A stretch of DNA of 64,000 nucleotides, taken from NCBI RefSeq assembly GCF_004217185.1, contig NZ_SHKL01000001.1:2602001-2666000 (forward strand). Reading direction: 5' to 3'. Within the stretch, counting starts at the first letter, position 1. Each line of letters starts with the position of its first letter. The notes under the pieces are model-generated. The model worked only from the letters and a program-made list of their open reading frames with translations, did not search any database and had not been told where the DNA came from. Both the position numbers and the translations under genes were made by a program. Origin of the DNA: Pseudonocardia sediminis (GTDB lineage Bacteria; Actinomycetota; Actinomycetes; Mycobacteriales; Pseudonocardiaceae). Shown in pieces: positions 1 through 8,264 of the stretch.

Positions 1-816
1 CTGGGTGCCCGACCACGCGAAGAACTTCAGCAGTGCCGGCATCGCGATCACTGCCAGTAGCAGGACCATGAGTCCGGTGATCATCGTGGCCAGGCCGCCG
101 GCATCGGCGGCACTCGGCGACGACAGGTAGGAGAACCCGATGTAGTAGATGAACGCCGCCGCGGGCTTGTAAGCGACCATGGCGATCAGCCAGACGACGA
201 GCTTGTCCAGCCAGCCTCGGGTGGACCGTGTCAGCGAGCCGGACGCGGCCAGCGGCACCATCGCCGCGAGTACCAACAGGCCGGCCTGGCGCATCGCCAT
301 CAGAACCCACTGCACCAGCGACAGCACGGCAGCGACGAGCGACATGAGCAGAACCGGGAACGTCGCGTCGGCGTCGGTGAGGATGTCGCGCATCAACAGC
401 GCGAAGTCGTTGGACGCACCGTTCAGCAGCTGGCCCGCGATCGCGTCACCTGCTCGGAGTGCGCCCTGCAGCACGACCAGACCGAGCGCCGAGACGGCCG
501 CGTAGCGGATGAGCCCGGTCGCGACCATGATCAGCGGTTCGCTCTTGCGGGACAGGATCAGCCGGATCGACTGCACGAGGACGGAGCCGACCAGGATCAC
601 CAGGATCAGCTCACGTGTGGCGCCCTGGGCTGCGGCGACCGCGGGGTCGTTCGGGTTGATGCTGTCGGTCTCGGTCCACCAGGTCGCGGAGGAGACCACC
701 AGCTCGGCGGCCCCACGAGCGACGTCGGTGATGATGCTGTCGAACGCCGACGCCGCGGCGCGGCAGCCCAGGTCCACACCGCAGTCGTCCGCCTTCTGCA
801 GCAGGTCGGCGCTCAT
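1..816 (-). CDS. Polytopic membrane protein of a conjugative transfer module (TrbL/VirB6-like), 3' end outside the window
   Basis: The first 272 residues are visible; the C-terminus lies beyond base 1. The protein starts with a soluble, Cys-containing segment (MSADLLQKADDCG), followed by at least five long hydrophobic segments with short loops. This is the architecture of the TrbL/VirB6-type inner-membrane channel component of actinobacterial conjugative elements. The ATG overlaps the TGA of the upstream small membrane-protein gene by 4 nt, so the two are translationally coupled, and a ParA-like gene precedes them. The assignment rests on topology and gene order, not on a catalytic motif. A generic polytopic membrane protein is the alternative. 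Confidence 0.6.
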   Translation of the reverse strand, partial: MSADLLQKADDCGVDLGCRAAASAFDSIITDVARGAAELVVSSATWWTETDSINPNDPAVAAAQGATRELILVILVGSVLVQSIRLILSRKSEPLIMVATGLIRYAAVSALGLVVLQGALRAGDAIAGQLLNGASNDFALLMRDILTDADATFPVLLMSLVAAVLSLVQWVLMAMRQAGLLVLAAMVPLAASGSLTRSTRGWLDKLVVWLIAMVAYKPAAAFIYYIGFSYLSSPSAADAGGLATMITGLMVLLLAVIAMPALLKFFAWSGTQ

Positions 817-1097
817 AGCTGGAACGCTCCGACCAGCAGCGCCGCGACCGAGGCCAGCGCAAGCCCGCCGAGCACCCACGCCGATCCGACGAGGCCTTCG
901 TAGGCGGTCGCCGACCGGTTGCGTCGACCGATGATCAGCATGAACGCGCAGATCAGGATGCCGAGGACTCCGGAGACGAGAACGCCCCACTTGAGCCAGC
1001 CGAGCAGTTGGTTGGCCAGCTCGCCGAGACCCGGAGGCACGACAGGGCCGGGGTTCGGTACCTGCTGTGCCAGCCAGAGCGCCGCGAGCGTGTTCAT
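813..1097 (-). CDS. Small two-helix membrane protein of the transfer operon
   Basis: This 94-residue protein has an N-terminal segment rich in Pro and Gly (QQVPNPGPVVPPGLG) and two hydrophobic helices at about residues 32-54 and 68-92, separated by a basic loop (GRRNRSATAYEG). A longer reading frame exists upstream, but the ATG at 1097 is preferred because it overlaps the TGA of the ParA-like gene in an ATGA junction, and the stop overlaps the next ATG the same way. Size, topology and position match small membrane subunits of actinobacterial type IV transfer operons. No enzymatic function can be inferred. Confidence 0.6.
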   Translation of the reverse strand: MNTLAALWLAQQVPNPGPVVPPGLGELANQLLGWLKWGVLVSGVLGILICAFMLIIGRRNRSATAYEGLVGSAWVLGGLALASVAALLVGAFQL

Positions 1098-1666
1098 CGG
1101 TCCCGCCCGGGAGTGCGACTTATGGCAACCCTTCGAGCAGGTGCGGCGCGGGAGGCGTCGGGGAAGCGACGCTCCACGGCAGACCTCAGATCGAGTACAG
1201 CGTTCGCGAAGCTCCTCAGACGGCGGGGGAGATCGCCATGGCTGCCTGAGAAAAGGCCCCGGAGCTCCTCTGTCGGAGCAGGAGTTTCGGTCCAATGCCG
1301 GACGAGCGGCATCAAGACGACCGACGAGGTGTGCGGCTCGATCAGTCGGAGTCTGGCTGTCACCGATCTACTCGGCTGGGATAGATCCGCCGCATTGACT
1401 GCGAGCACCGGCCGACGTCCGGCTGATGCGCCGACAAGCTGTGCGGCCCGCGCGGCCTGTACCAGCGAGTCGCCGCTGGACCTGCAGACGAGGATGTCGA
1501 CGCGCTGGTTTATGGATACCCCACGATCCGTCGCGCCGATCGCGGCGGCGATCGTCGTCGTTCCGACGCCACCTGAAACACCCACCACCGAGACTCCGCG
1601 GCGACGTCGCCCAGACCTCGACTCTGGTCGCGTCGCCCAGCCTGCTGATGCATTTGGACTCGTCAT
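1094..1666 (-). CDS. ParA/MinD-like protein with degenerate P-loop, first gene of the transfer operon
   Basis: This 190-residue protein has a basic N-terminus followed by a beta strand and glycine loop, VSVVGVSGGVGTTTIAAAIG (about residues 25-44). That places the fold in the ParA/MinD/SIMIBI group. Both lysines of the deviant Walker A motif (KGGxGKT) are replaced (SGGVGTTT), so ATP hydrolysis is doubtful. The ATG at 1666 is chosen over upstream starts because GGAGGGAGGTG lies 5 nt before it. The gene is first in a three-gene overlapping operon with two membrane proteins. The likely role is an accessory or positioning factor for the conjugation apparatus; the biochemical role is unknown. Confidence 0.6.
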   Translation of the reverse strand: MTSPNASAGWATRPESRSGRRRRGVSVVGVSGGVGTTTIAAAIGATDRGVSINQRVDILVCRSSGDSLVQAARAAQLVGASAGRRPVLAVNAADLSQPSRSVTARLRLIEPHTSSVVLMPLVRHWTETPAPTEELRGLFSGSHGDLPRRLRSFANAVLDLRSAVERRFPDASRAAPARRVAISRTPGRDR

Positions 1667-1738
1667 CCGGCACCTCCCTCCACGTTGGAGGAAGCATGTG
1701 GTCCGGGGCCTGCTGCGTTGTTGCTTCTCGTGGCCGAG

Positions 1739-1777
1739 CCGTGACCACATCCTGACCACGCCGTGGTCACGGTGACC
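1739..1777. promoter_or_regulatory. Composite inverted repeat upstream of the transfer operon
   Basis: CCGTGACCAC at 1739-1748 is repeated as its perfect complement GTGGTCACGG at 1763-1772 with a 14-nt loop. The right arm also belongs to a second palindrome, GGTCAC-G-GTGACC, at 1765-1777. Three GTGACC/GGTCAC half-sites in about 40 bp look like an operator for a dimeric repressor (a KorA-like role is possible), about 75 bp upstream of the transfer operon. The lack of a T-run makes a terminator less likely. I see no gene in the rest of 1667-2055. Confidence 0.45.
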
Positions 1778-2055
1778 GCAACCTGGTCGACATCTCGAGC
1801 CGAGGAAGTCGGGTGACGGCTCATCGAGAAGTGATTGCGGAAGTCTGCGCGACGGAGCGCCGCCGGTGGCAGGCGGTCGAGCATCTCTCTGCTACCCGGT
1901 TTGCCGTCGACCGGTGACTGCGCGCGCAGTCACCGGGATATTGGCGAGTCGCATACGGTTCGTTGCCGGCCTGGTCGCTGGGATGGGCGGCCGTTGTGCC
2001 GCATATCGACCGACGAAAGGGCCCCAGGTCCCAGTTCCAGTGGTGCCAGGTGGAG

Positions 2056-2849
2056 ATGGGGCTCGAGATCCGCCGGATCAGGGACCGGCCACCGACGCCA
2101 CCCGGGGGGGGCGCCGACGTCGCGGACCAGGTCTCGGAGATGCTGGCCCGCCTCGGCGACGTCGAACACGGCCTGGCCGCGATCGCCGGCGCCTTCGAAA
2201 CCGGGGCCGGCGCCGAGGGCGACGAGAGCGGCCCGATCGCCCTCACTCCGCCCTGCGCTGGGCGGCCCTCGACGAAGAGGAAGCCGTCTCCAAGGTGGAA
2301 GGCGTTGGGCGACTGGGTGGCCACCGTCCTCAACGCCCAGTACCGCCTCACCCGCGCCGAGCTGCCCGACTGCTGGCCCGTGCACCCGCGCGCGGTCCGC
2401 GAGCTCGCCTGGCTCCGCACCTGCCACGTCGCCGCATCCGCGCCGTGCCCCGGCCCCGACGTGGTCGCCGAATGGCGCGTGCGCTGGCTTCCCGCCGCCC
2501 TGCACAACCCACCAGCGCGATCGACCCCCGCGAATGCGCCCCCGGCCGGCACCGGCTCACCGAAGAGGAACGCCGACTCCACGAGCTCGCCCTCGAACGG
2601 GCGGCCAGGAAGGGCCAGCCGGTGCCGCAACTGGCCGCCGAGACCGGCCCCGACCGGCCCCGCTACCTCCCCGCCCGGTTTCCGCCGCGGCGCAGCCACG
2701 ACCCCGGCAGCGACGGCTTCGACACCACCACCCGCCCGCAGAGCCTCGACCACGAGACCCCGGCCCCGCCGAGTGGCCCTGAGCATTGGCGGGCGTACTA
2801 CCTCGACGCCCGCGACGCCGACCTCCAACACCGCACCGAGCAACGGTGA
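2056..2849 (+). pseudogene. Frameshifted DUF4913-like gene of mobile-element type
   Basis: Recognisable protein is spread over two frames. It begins at ATG 2056 (MGLEIRRIRDRPP, EMLARLGDVEHGLAAIAGAF) and shifts to RWAALDEEEAVSKVE. It shifts back to GDWVATVLNAQYRLTRAELP with CWPVHPRAVRELAWLRTC and VAEWRVRWLPAAL, and then to a tail containing IDPRECAPGRHRLTEEERR. The central W-Y-CW-HP-W-W spacing resembles the DUF4913 family, which is common on actinobacterial conjugative elements. At least three frame changes are needed to read it through, so it is a decayed gene unless the sequence carries indels. Its position beside the transfer genes fits. Confidence 0.5.
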
Positions 2850-3054
2850 CCAGTGACCGCGGGCCCGCCACAACGGCTGGAGCGGGGGGGTGGTTGGTGC
2901 GTCGACGAACCCAGCGTCGGGATCGTTGTGGCCTTCGCGGGCCTGGCCACGACGAGCCCGTCATCTCGGCCTACGTCGTCGCCGACCGTGGGAGACAGGG
3001 GTGCCGTTGAGGGCCGCGTCACCAACGGCGACGACGTGCTGGGCGCGTGGCCGC

Positions 3055-4449
3055 TTAGTGGGCCGATCGAGCTGGGATCAGCGCGAATCCGACTGCAGCG
3101 GCGACGAGTGCGGCTGCGGCCGCCGCGCCGAAGGCCTGTTGGAAGCCGGCGTCCCCTGCCCCGGCCGAGAGGCTCAGTGCAGCGATGCTCGAGACCGTGG
3201 CTACGCCGATCGAGGCTCCGAACTCGTGGAAGGTGCTGAGCAGGCCGGAGGCGATGCCGGCCTCCTCGTGGGCGACCTGGCCGAGTGCGGTGGCCGAGGC
3301 GACGACGAAGAGAGCGCCGATGCCGAAGGCACCGAAGCTGACGCCGATGGTCGTGGCGAGGGTCGTAGTCCATAGGGCCGGGACGAGCAGGCCGATCGCC
3401 GCGACAACCATGCCGCCGGCGCCCAGGGCGCGCGCGCCCAGCCGCCCGATCAGGCGCCCGCCGAGGTTCGCGCCGGTCATGGTGGCGAGGGCGATGGGCA
3501 GGAAGAGCAGGCCGGTCACGAGGGGGCCGTGCCCGGCGGACTGCTGGAAGTAGAACGTGCCGAGGAAGAAGATCGCGACCATGAGAGCGGTAGCGATGAG
3601 GATGACGAACACACCGGCGGTCACCGGTCGGCGCCCCAGCAGGCCGAGGTCCATGAGAGGCGAGCGAGCCGTCTTCTGCCGCCAGGCGAACAGCAGGTAG
3701 AGAACGATCGCGGCGCCGGCGGCCACGAGAGTTGTGACGCTGGCCCAGCCGGCTTCACCGGCGACGGTGAGTGCGTAGATGGCCGAGCCCGTCGCCGCGG
3801 TGACCAGCAGTGCACCGAGGATGTCGAGGGTGCCGCGTGATTCGGCCAGGGCCGGCAGGGTCGGCAGTACACGGAGCAGGCCGACGAGAACGATCACGCC
3901 GACCGGGATGTTGATGAAGAAGACCCACGGCCAGCCCGGTCCTGCGGTGATCAGACCGCCGAGCAGGACGCCGACGGCGGCTCCGCCGCCGCCAAGCGCC
4001 GACCAGATGCCGAGTGCCCGATTGCGTTCGTCACCCGAGAACAGGCGGACCACCACGGACAGGGCCGCCGGCGAGAGCATCGCGGCGCCGAGCCCCTGTG
4101 CGATCCGGCCGGCGAGCAGCATGGTGGCGTTACCGGCGAGTCCGGCCACGAGGGATCCGATACTGAACGCGGAGAGTCCGGCGTAGACGATCGCCTTTGC
4201 ACCGAACAGGTCTGCGCTGCGGCCGCCCAGCAGCATGAACCCGCCGAACGTCAGCGTGTACGCGGCGACGACCCATGTGACCGCTTCCCGGGACAGGCTC
4301 AGATCGATGCCCATCTGCGGCAGCGCGATGGCCACGACCGTCACGTCGAGAATCAGCATGAACTGCGCCGTTCCGAGGAGACCCAGCGCTGTCCAGCGCT
4401 TCGGGTGCAGCCCCTGTTCGACGCCGGGTTGGTCCTGCGCGGTAGACAT
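3055..4449 (-). CDS. MFS multidrug exporter (DHA2-like)
   Basis: This 464-residue integral membrane protein shows the major-facilitator signatures: FMLILDVTVVAIALPQ in helix 1, the loop GGRSADLFGAK (motif A type), GRIAQGLGAAMLSPAAL, and WPWVFFINIPVGV (motif C-like) in helix 5. The protein probably has 12-14 helices and exports hydrophobic drugs or metabolites using the proton gradient. The ATG has a strong AGGAGG 6 nt upstream. It diverges from a TetR-family gene, and a perfect 7-bp-arm palindrome sits between the two starts, so local repression relieved by a ligand is likely. The substrate cannot be read from the sequence. Confidence 0.9.
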   Translation of the reverse strand: MSTAQDQPGVEQGLHPKRWTALGLLGTAQFMLILDVTVVAIALPQMGIDLSLSREAVTWVVAAYTLTFGGFMLLGGRSADLFGAKAIVYAGLSAFSIGSLVAGLAGNATMLLAGRIAQGLGAAMLSPAALSVVVRLFSGDERNRALGIWSALGGGGAAVGVLLGGLITAGPGWPWVFFINIPVGVIVLVGLLRVLPTLPALAESRGTLDILGALLVTAATGSAIYALTVAGEAGWASVTTLVAAGAAIVLYLLFAWRQKTARSPLMDLGLLGRRPVTAGVFVILIATALMVAIFFLGTFYFQQSAGHGPLVTGLLFLPIALATMTGANLGGRLIGRLGARALGAGGMVVAAIGLLVPALWTTTLATTIGVSFGAFGIGALFVVASATALGQVAHEEAGIASGLLSTFHEFGASIGVATVSSIAALSLSAGAGDAGFQQAFGAAAAAALVAAAVGFALIPARSAH

Positions 4450-4464
4450 CCGAGCCTCCTAAGT

Positions 4465-4480
4465 TGAACACTGGTGTTCA
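4465..4480. promoter_or_regulatory. TetR-type operator between the MFS and regulator genes
   Basis: TGAACAC-TG-GTGTTCA is a perfect inverted repeat with 7-bp arms. It lies 16 bp upstream of the exporter ATG and about 54 bp upstream of the regulator start. Position and symmetry match operators bound by divergently encoded TetR dimers. Confidence 0.75.
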
Positions 4481-4533
4481 GGTTCCGAGTGCTACCGTAA
4501 CTCATACGTGGCTGTACGAGAAGTGAGGCTGGT

Positions 4534-5193
4534 TTGACGATCCAGACGACGAGATCGGGCACACGACGCGCCGACGCCCAGCGGAACGTGGAGCGCATCC
4601 TCGACGCCGCGGTCACCTGCCTGGCCCGACGTCCGAGCGCGACGATGGCCGAGATCGCGAAGGAAGCCGGCTTGGGACGGGTGACGCTCTACGGGCACTT
4701 CGCATCCAGACCGGAACTTGTCGACGCCGTGGTTGCCCGGGTCATCGACCGGGGGGAGTCGAACCTGGCCGCGGTCGATCTCGCCGGCGATCCTCGTGAG
4801 GCGCTGGGTCGACTGATCCGCACCAGCTGGCAACTGGTCGACGAGTCGAAATCGGTGATCTCAGCGGCCTGGAACGAACTCCCGGCCGAGCGCATCCAGC
4901 AGCTGCACAAAGCGCCGGCAGCACGTGTGGAGCAGCTGATCGAGCGTGGTCGCGAGGAAGGGCAGTTCCGCACCGACATGCCTGTGACGTGGCTGGTCGC
5001 CGTGCTCCACCAGATCCTGCACGGAGCGGCCACGGAACTCGCGGCCGGCAACCTCGACGCAGCACACGCCCCGGAACTGATCACCTCGACGGTCATGTCA
5101 CTGCTCGACCGACGTTCGTCAGCGCTGATCAGCGTAAGGCCGCCGCCGGCCGGTGCGGACGCATGTCACTGTGTGGTTTCAGGTGACGTCTGA
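4534..5193 (+). CDS. TetR-family transcriptional repressor
   Basis: This 219-residue protein has an N-terminal helix-turn-helix at about residues 37-56 (TMAEIAKEAGLGRVTLYGHF), the classical TetR DNA-binding signature, followed by an all-helical ligand-binding region. The start used is TTG at 4534 with a weak GAGG upstream; it gives the usual 30-residue extension before the HTH. The gene is divergent from the MFS exporter and shares its operator region at 4465-4480, so it most likely represses the exporter and itself. The C-terminal 25 residues (RPPPAGADACHC) look unstructured. Confidence 0.88.
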   Translation: MTIQTTRSGTRRADAQRNVERILDAAVTCLARRPSATMAEIAKEAGLGRVTLYGHFASRPELVDAVVARVIDRGESNLAAVDLAGDPREALGRLIRTSWQLVDESKSVISAAWNELPAERIQQLHKAPAARVEQLIERGREEGQFRTDMPVTWLVAVLHQILHGAATELAAGNLDAAHAPELITSTVMSLLDRRSSALISVRPPPAGADACHCVVSGDV

Positions 5194-5211
5194 CCGAACA
5201 TCGTCAGTTGA

Positions 5212-5786
5212 TCATTGACGGGCGAGCGTGTCGTGGACGCCGGCTCCGGTGACGTGGAGTCGGGTGATCGGGGCGAGGCTGCGGCGGGGTCGGACGGCAA
5301 TCTCGTCGCCGTTGTGTAGGACGCGGACGTGGGTGTCCTCGACGATGACTGTGACGAGCTTCCCCGCGTGACACGGGCCGAGCTTGATCCGCTGGCGGGC
5401 GACCATGATTCGGCCGCTGGCGTGGACCTTCCGTTGGGTCTGAAGCGATCCTGCGGGAAGCGGTGGTGGAAGGAGTCGTGTGGCGGCTTGGCGGGCGCCG
5501 TGCAGGGCGGGGAGCTTGGCCGCCGGGATCGGGCGGGGCCGGTCCCGATAAGGGCGCCATCGGCGATGGCGTGCATGAGGTGACCGTCGCGGCGCAGCGC
5601 GATGCGGCGCCCGGCGCAGCCGAACCCGACAAGGTGCCTGCTCCCGTCGAGGACGATCTGGCCGTCCTTGTTCACCTCCCGCTCGAGCTCGATCGCCGGG
5701 CCCGCTGCGAAGGGTGCGTGCGCTCCGCCGGGGCGCCGTAGGTCGGCGGATGCGGGTGGTGGGCCCGCGGGGCGGACGCCGCGCAT
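5212..5786 (-). pseudogene. IS481-family transposase remnant (C-terminal part)
   Basis: Two frames together give IELEREVNKDGQIVLDGSRH, IALRRDGHLMHAIADGALI and then VHASGRIMVARQRIKLGP with AGKLVTVIVEDTHVRVLHNG, DEIAVRPRR and LAPITRLHV. This is the beta-rich C-terminal tail of actinobacterial IS481-type transposases. The catalytic DDE core and the N-terminal HTH are absent, and a frame change separates the two halves, so the element is dead. It marks a past insertion next to the MFS/TetR pair. No terminal inverted repeats were found. Confidence 0.55.
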
Positions 5787-6421
5787 GCTCAGGTGCCGTA
5801 GGTCACCAGGGCTGAGCCGGGAGGCGACGGTGCGGCCTCCGCCTCGCGTCGTGCCGTCGCGGGACGCGCGCTACCCGCGAGATCTTCCCGATCGCACCGC
5901 ATTCCACGGCGAGACCGCACCTACGGGCCGGGATCCGCGTGGCAGCCGGGGCCGGTCACCGTGACCGTGCTCGTCGTCGTGCTGGGGCTCGATCTCTGGA
6001 CCCGGACACAGCTTGTGAAGCCCCAACCGTCGAGGGCAAACCGGGCAGGCAGTCCGGACGCGAAGCCCTGTCCGTCGGAGCCACCTCCGGCCCGCTCAAT
6101 CCCGAGGCTTCGACGCTCGGCGGCCCGGTCGTGGCGGACACGATCCGCTACTGCGCCCCCGCCGAGCACTTTGCGGCCCTGACCGAGACCGACTGCGAGC
6201 CGAGGCGGAGACGGGCGCCATCGTGGCCCCGACAGCTCATCGGTGGGGTCGGCGCGGGTCACGGTCGATGAGTCCGACGCCCGCGATTGCTCGTGAGCCG
6301 CGCCTTGTGGCGCTGCTCCAGCCGGTGGCTCGCTGTTCCGGGGTCGAACTACCCGGCATGAGCAGTGCGCTCGCCGTGGGGCCGGTTGGAGCATGACAGG
6401 TTGGGCCCCGCGCTGCGGCGA
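5787..6421. other. Region without a supported gene
   Basis: No reading frame here carries a recognisable motif, a good ribosome site and consistent coding character. A possible decayed fragment in the plus frame near 6060-6230 (ASTLGGPVVADTIRYCAPAE) could not be assigned. The stretch is best read as intergenic or degenerate DNA between the IS remnant and the DUF4396 gene. Confidence 0.4.
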
Positions 6422-7114
6422 TCAGCTCGTGGCCGTGCCGGTGGTCGGCCGGGCCAGGCGGTTGATCACCGGGTAGGCCGTCGCTAGGCCGAGCACGACG
6501 CCGATCTGCATGAGGAGCACGAAACTGATCTCGCTCGCCGGTGGCATGAGCGTGCCGACGTGCAGCACGACCATCCAGCCGACCATGCCGACGTCGAAAG
6601 CGAGGATGGTGACGACGGCGACCATCCCGGCTCGTCGGACCGTCGAACCCGTACCGGGGGACGCGCTCGCTGCGGCCCGGGAGGACAGCTCGAAGAAGAA
6701 CAGCAGCGCGAGGGCGATCGCGGCGATGACTGCGATCATCGCCCACATGCCGAGCCCGGCGATGGTCCACCCGGTGACGGCCACCAGGGGTACGCCCACG
6801 AGGTGGGCCAGCACGGACGCGGCTCCGCCGGGCAGCCCGGCCGTCACCGTCGTAGCCGGGGCGACAGCGTCGGTCTGCGCCGTGGGGCTGTTGCCCGTGC
6901 GACCCCAGCGGGCGTAGGCCCACACGGCCAGCGGTCCGAGGTAGAGCGCGGTGACCGGCCAGACGACCTCCATCGAGCGGGAGGGCTGGCGGTGCCCGAG
7001 CAGGTAGAGGTCGCCGAGGATTGCGACGGCCGAGACCACGGCGACCACGAGGTAGATCCACGCCACCGGTGTCACCCACCCTGGAAGGTTCGAGTCCATG
7101 GTCATCATGTTCAC
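6422..7114 (-). CDS. DUF4396-like multi-span membrane protein
   Basis: About 230 residues with some six hydrophobic helices. It starts with PGWVTPVAWIYLVVAVVSAV, then MEVVWPVTALYLGPLAVWAY and a cytoplasmic-looking linker rich in Thr and Ala. Four more spans follow, including LVGVPLVAVTGWTIAGLGMW and FDVGMVGWMVVLH. The WPVTALYLGP...Y.RWG block is typical of DUF4396 membrane proteins, whose function is unknown. The GTG at 7114 is preferred because GGGGA lies 7 nt upstream; ATG at 7108 is also possible. It is separated by about 150 bp from the dioxygenase gene upstream and may be its own unit. Confidence 0.65.
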   Translation of the reverse strand: MNMMTMDSNLPGWVTPVAWIYLVVAVVSAVAILGDLYLLGHRQPSRSMEVVWPVTALYLGPLAVWAYARWGRTGNSPTAQTDAVAPATTVTAGLPGGAASVLAHLVGVPLVAVTGWTIAGLGMWAMIAVIAAIALALLFFFELSSRAAASASPGTGSTVRRAGMVAVVTILAFDVGMVGWMVVLHVGTLMPPASEISFVLLMQIGVVLGLATAYPVINRLARPTTGTATS

Positions 7115-7262
7115 GCGATAGTCCCCGTTCAGCCTGTCCGGTGCCAGCCGTAACCGACCATAGCGAGGCACGTCGTCCTGCATCATGATCCGGCGTCCGG
7201 TGGAGATGGCGCTCGGGGCACCCGAAGCCCCGGAGCTTCTCCCGGAAGATCACCGTTCGGGA

Positions 7263-8264
7263 TCAGGTTGTGTCTACCGGATCGGCGAGCCCGACCAGTA
7301 TCTCGCGTGGGCCCGTGTAGGGATCGCGGCCGTGCGCCGTACGGATGTTGTCGACGAGGAGCAGGTCGCCGCTCTGCCACGCGTCCCGCACGGAGTGTTC
7401 CCCGTAGGCGTCCCTTATCCGCGACACGACGTCCCAGCCGATGGGGGTGCCGTCTCCGAAGCGGGTGGTCACGGGTAGCCCGTCCGCCCCGAACATGTCG
7501 AACAGGTCGTTGCGCGCAGCCGGCCCGAAGATCCACTCGCTGTAGAACGCTATGTCGTTGAACCAGCAGCGCACACCGGTGACCGGGTGGCGCAGGACGG
7601 CCGGGCGTCTCTGCCGGGTACGCAGCCGACCACCGGGCCTCCACTCGACGTCGATCGCGTGGGCGCGGCAGTAGCGCTCGACCCAGGCTCGATCTCCGGA
7701 CCCGAAGGACTCCGCCCACGACGGACCGATCTCGCCGTTGTAGTTGCGGATCAGGAGCCACCCGTCGCGCTGACACCGACGAACCAGGCTCGGGGGCAGG
7801 GCCTCGAGCACGGCCGAGGAGTCCACGAGGACGGTCGACCCGCCGTCGACCGGTGGGGTGAGGCAGACGAACATCATCAGTGCCGGGAACGAGTCACAGT
7901 AGGCGAGCTCGTGGTGCGGGCACATCGAACCCGAACGTGGCCACCGGGTGGACGAGTAGATGCGGTCGGAGTACGCCGCCCGCGGCGCGAAGCGTTCGCG
8001 GTCGGCCATCAGACCGTCGGCGAGCATCCTCACAACATCACCGGCCAACACCGGCTCGTACAGGCCCAGGCCACGGACCAGGACCGCGCCGTGCTCGGTC
8101 ACTGCCGCACGCAGCACCCGACGTGATTCGAACGCCCACCGAAAGGGGTCATCGGGATCTGCTCTCAACAGTGCCGGCGCGCCGACGCGGCGTTCGACCT
8201 GAATCTCGTGAAGCCGGCCGGTGGACGCCATGTCGACTTCCCGTGCCGAGCGGTCGGCTCTCAT
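7263..8264 (-). CDS. TauD/TfdA-family Fe(II)/2-oxoglutarate dioxygenase, SyrP-like
   Basis: This 333-residue protein has the facial-triad pattern of the TauD/TfdA superfamily. His117-x-Glu119 lies in CPHHELAYCDSFP, a distal His is at about 311 (NIRTAHGRDP), and the 2-oxoglutarate Arg is at about 320 (GPREI). HHE in place of HxD is typical of SyrP-like enzymes that hydroxylate carrier-bound amino acids in nonribosomal peptide pathways. Its ATG overlaps the stop of the synthetase gene by 4 nt, so the two are co-translated and it probably modifies that enzyme's carrier-bound substrate or its product. Membership of the family is secure; the substrate is inference. Confidence 0.85.
   Translation of the reverse strand: MRADRSAREVDMASTGRLHEIQVERRVGAPALLRADPDDPFRWAFESRRVLRAAVTEHGAVLVRGLGLYEPVLAGDVVRMLADGLMADRERFAPRAAYSDRIYSSTRWPRSGSMCPHHELAYCDSFPALMMFVCLTPPVDGGSTVLVDSSAVLEALPPSLVRRCQRDGWLLIRNYNGEIGPSWAESFGSGDRAWVERYCRAHAIDVEWRPGGRLRTRQRRPAVLRHPVTGVRCWFNDIAFYSEWIFGPAARNDLFDMFGADGLPVTTRFGDGTPIGWDVVSRIRDAYGEHSVRDAWQSGDLLLVDNIRTAHGRDPYTGPREILVGLADPVDTT

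Noticed and set aside
2853..3010. Short frames between the DUF4913 remnant and the MFS gene
   Set aside because: No start with a ribosome site and no motif; about 200 bp of intergenic DNA.
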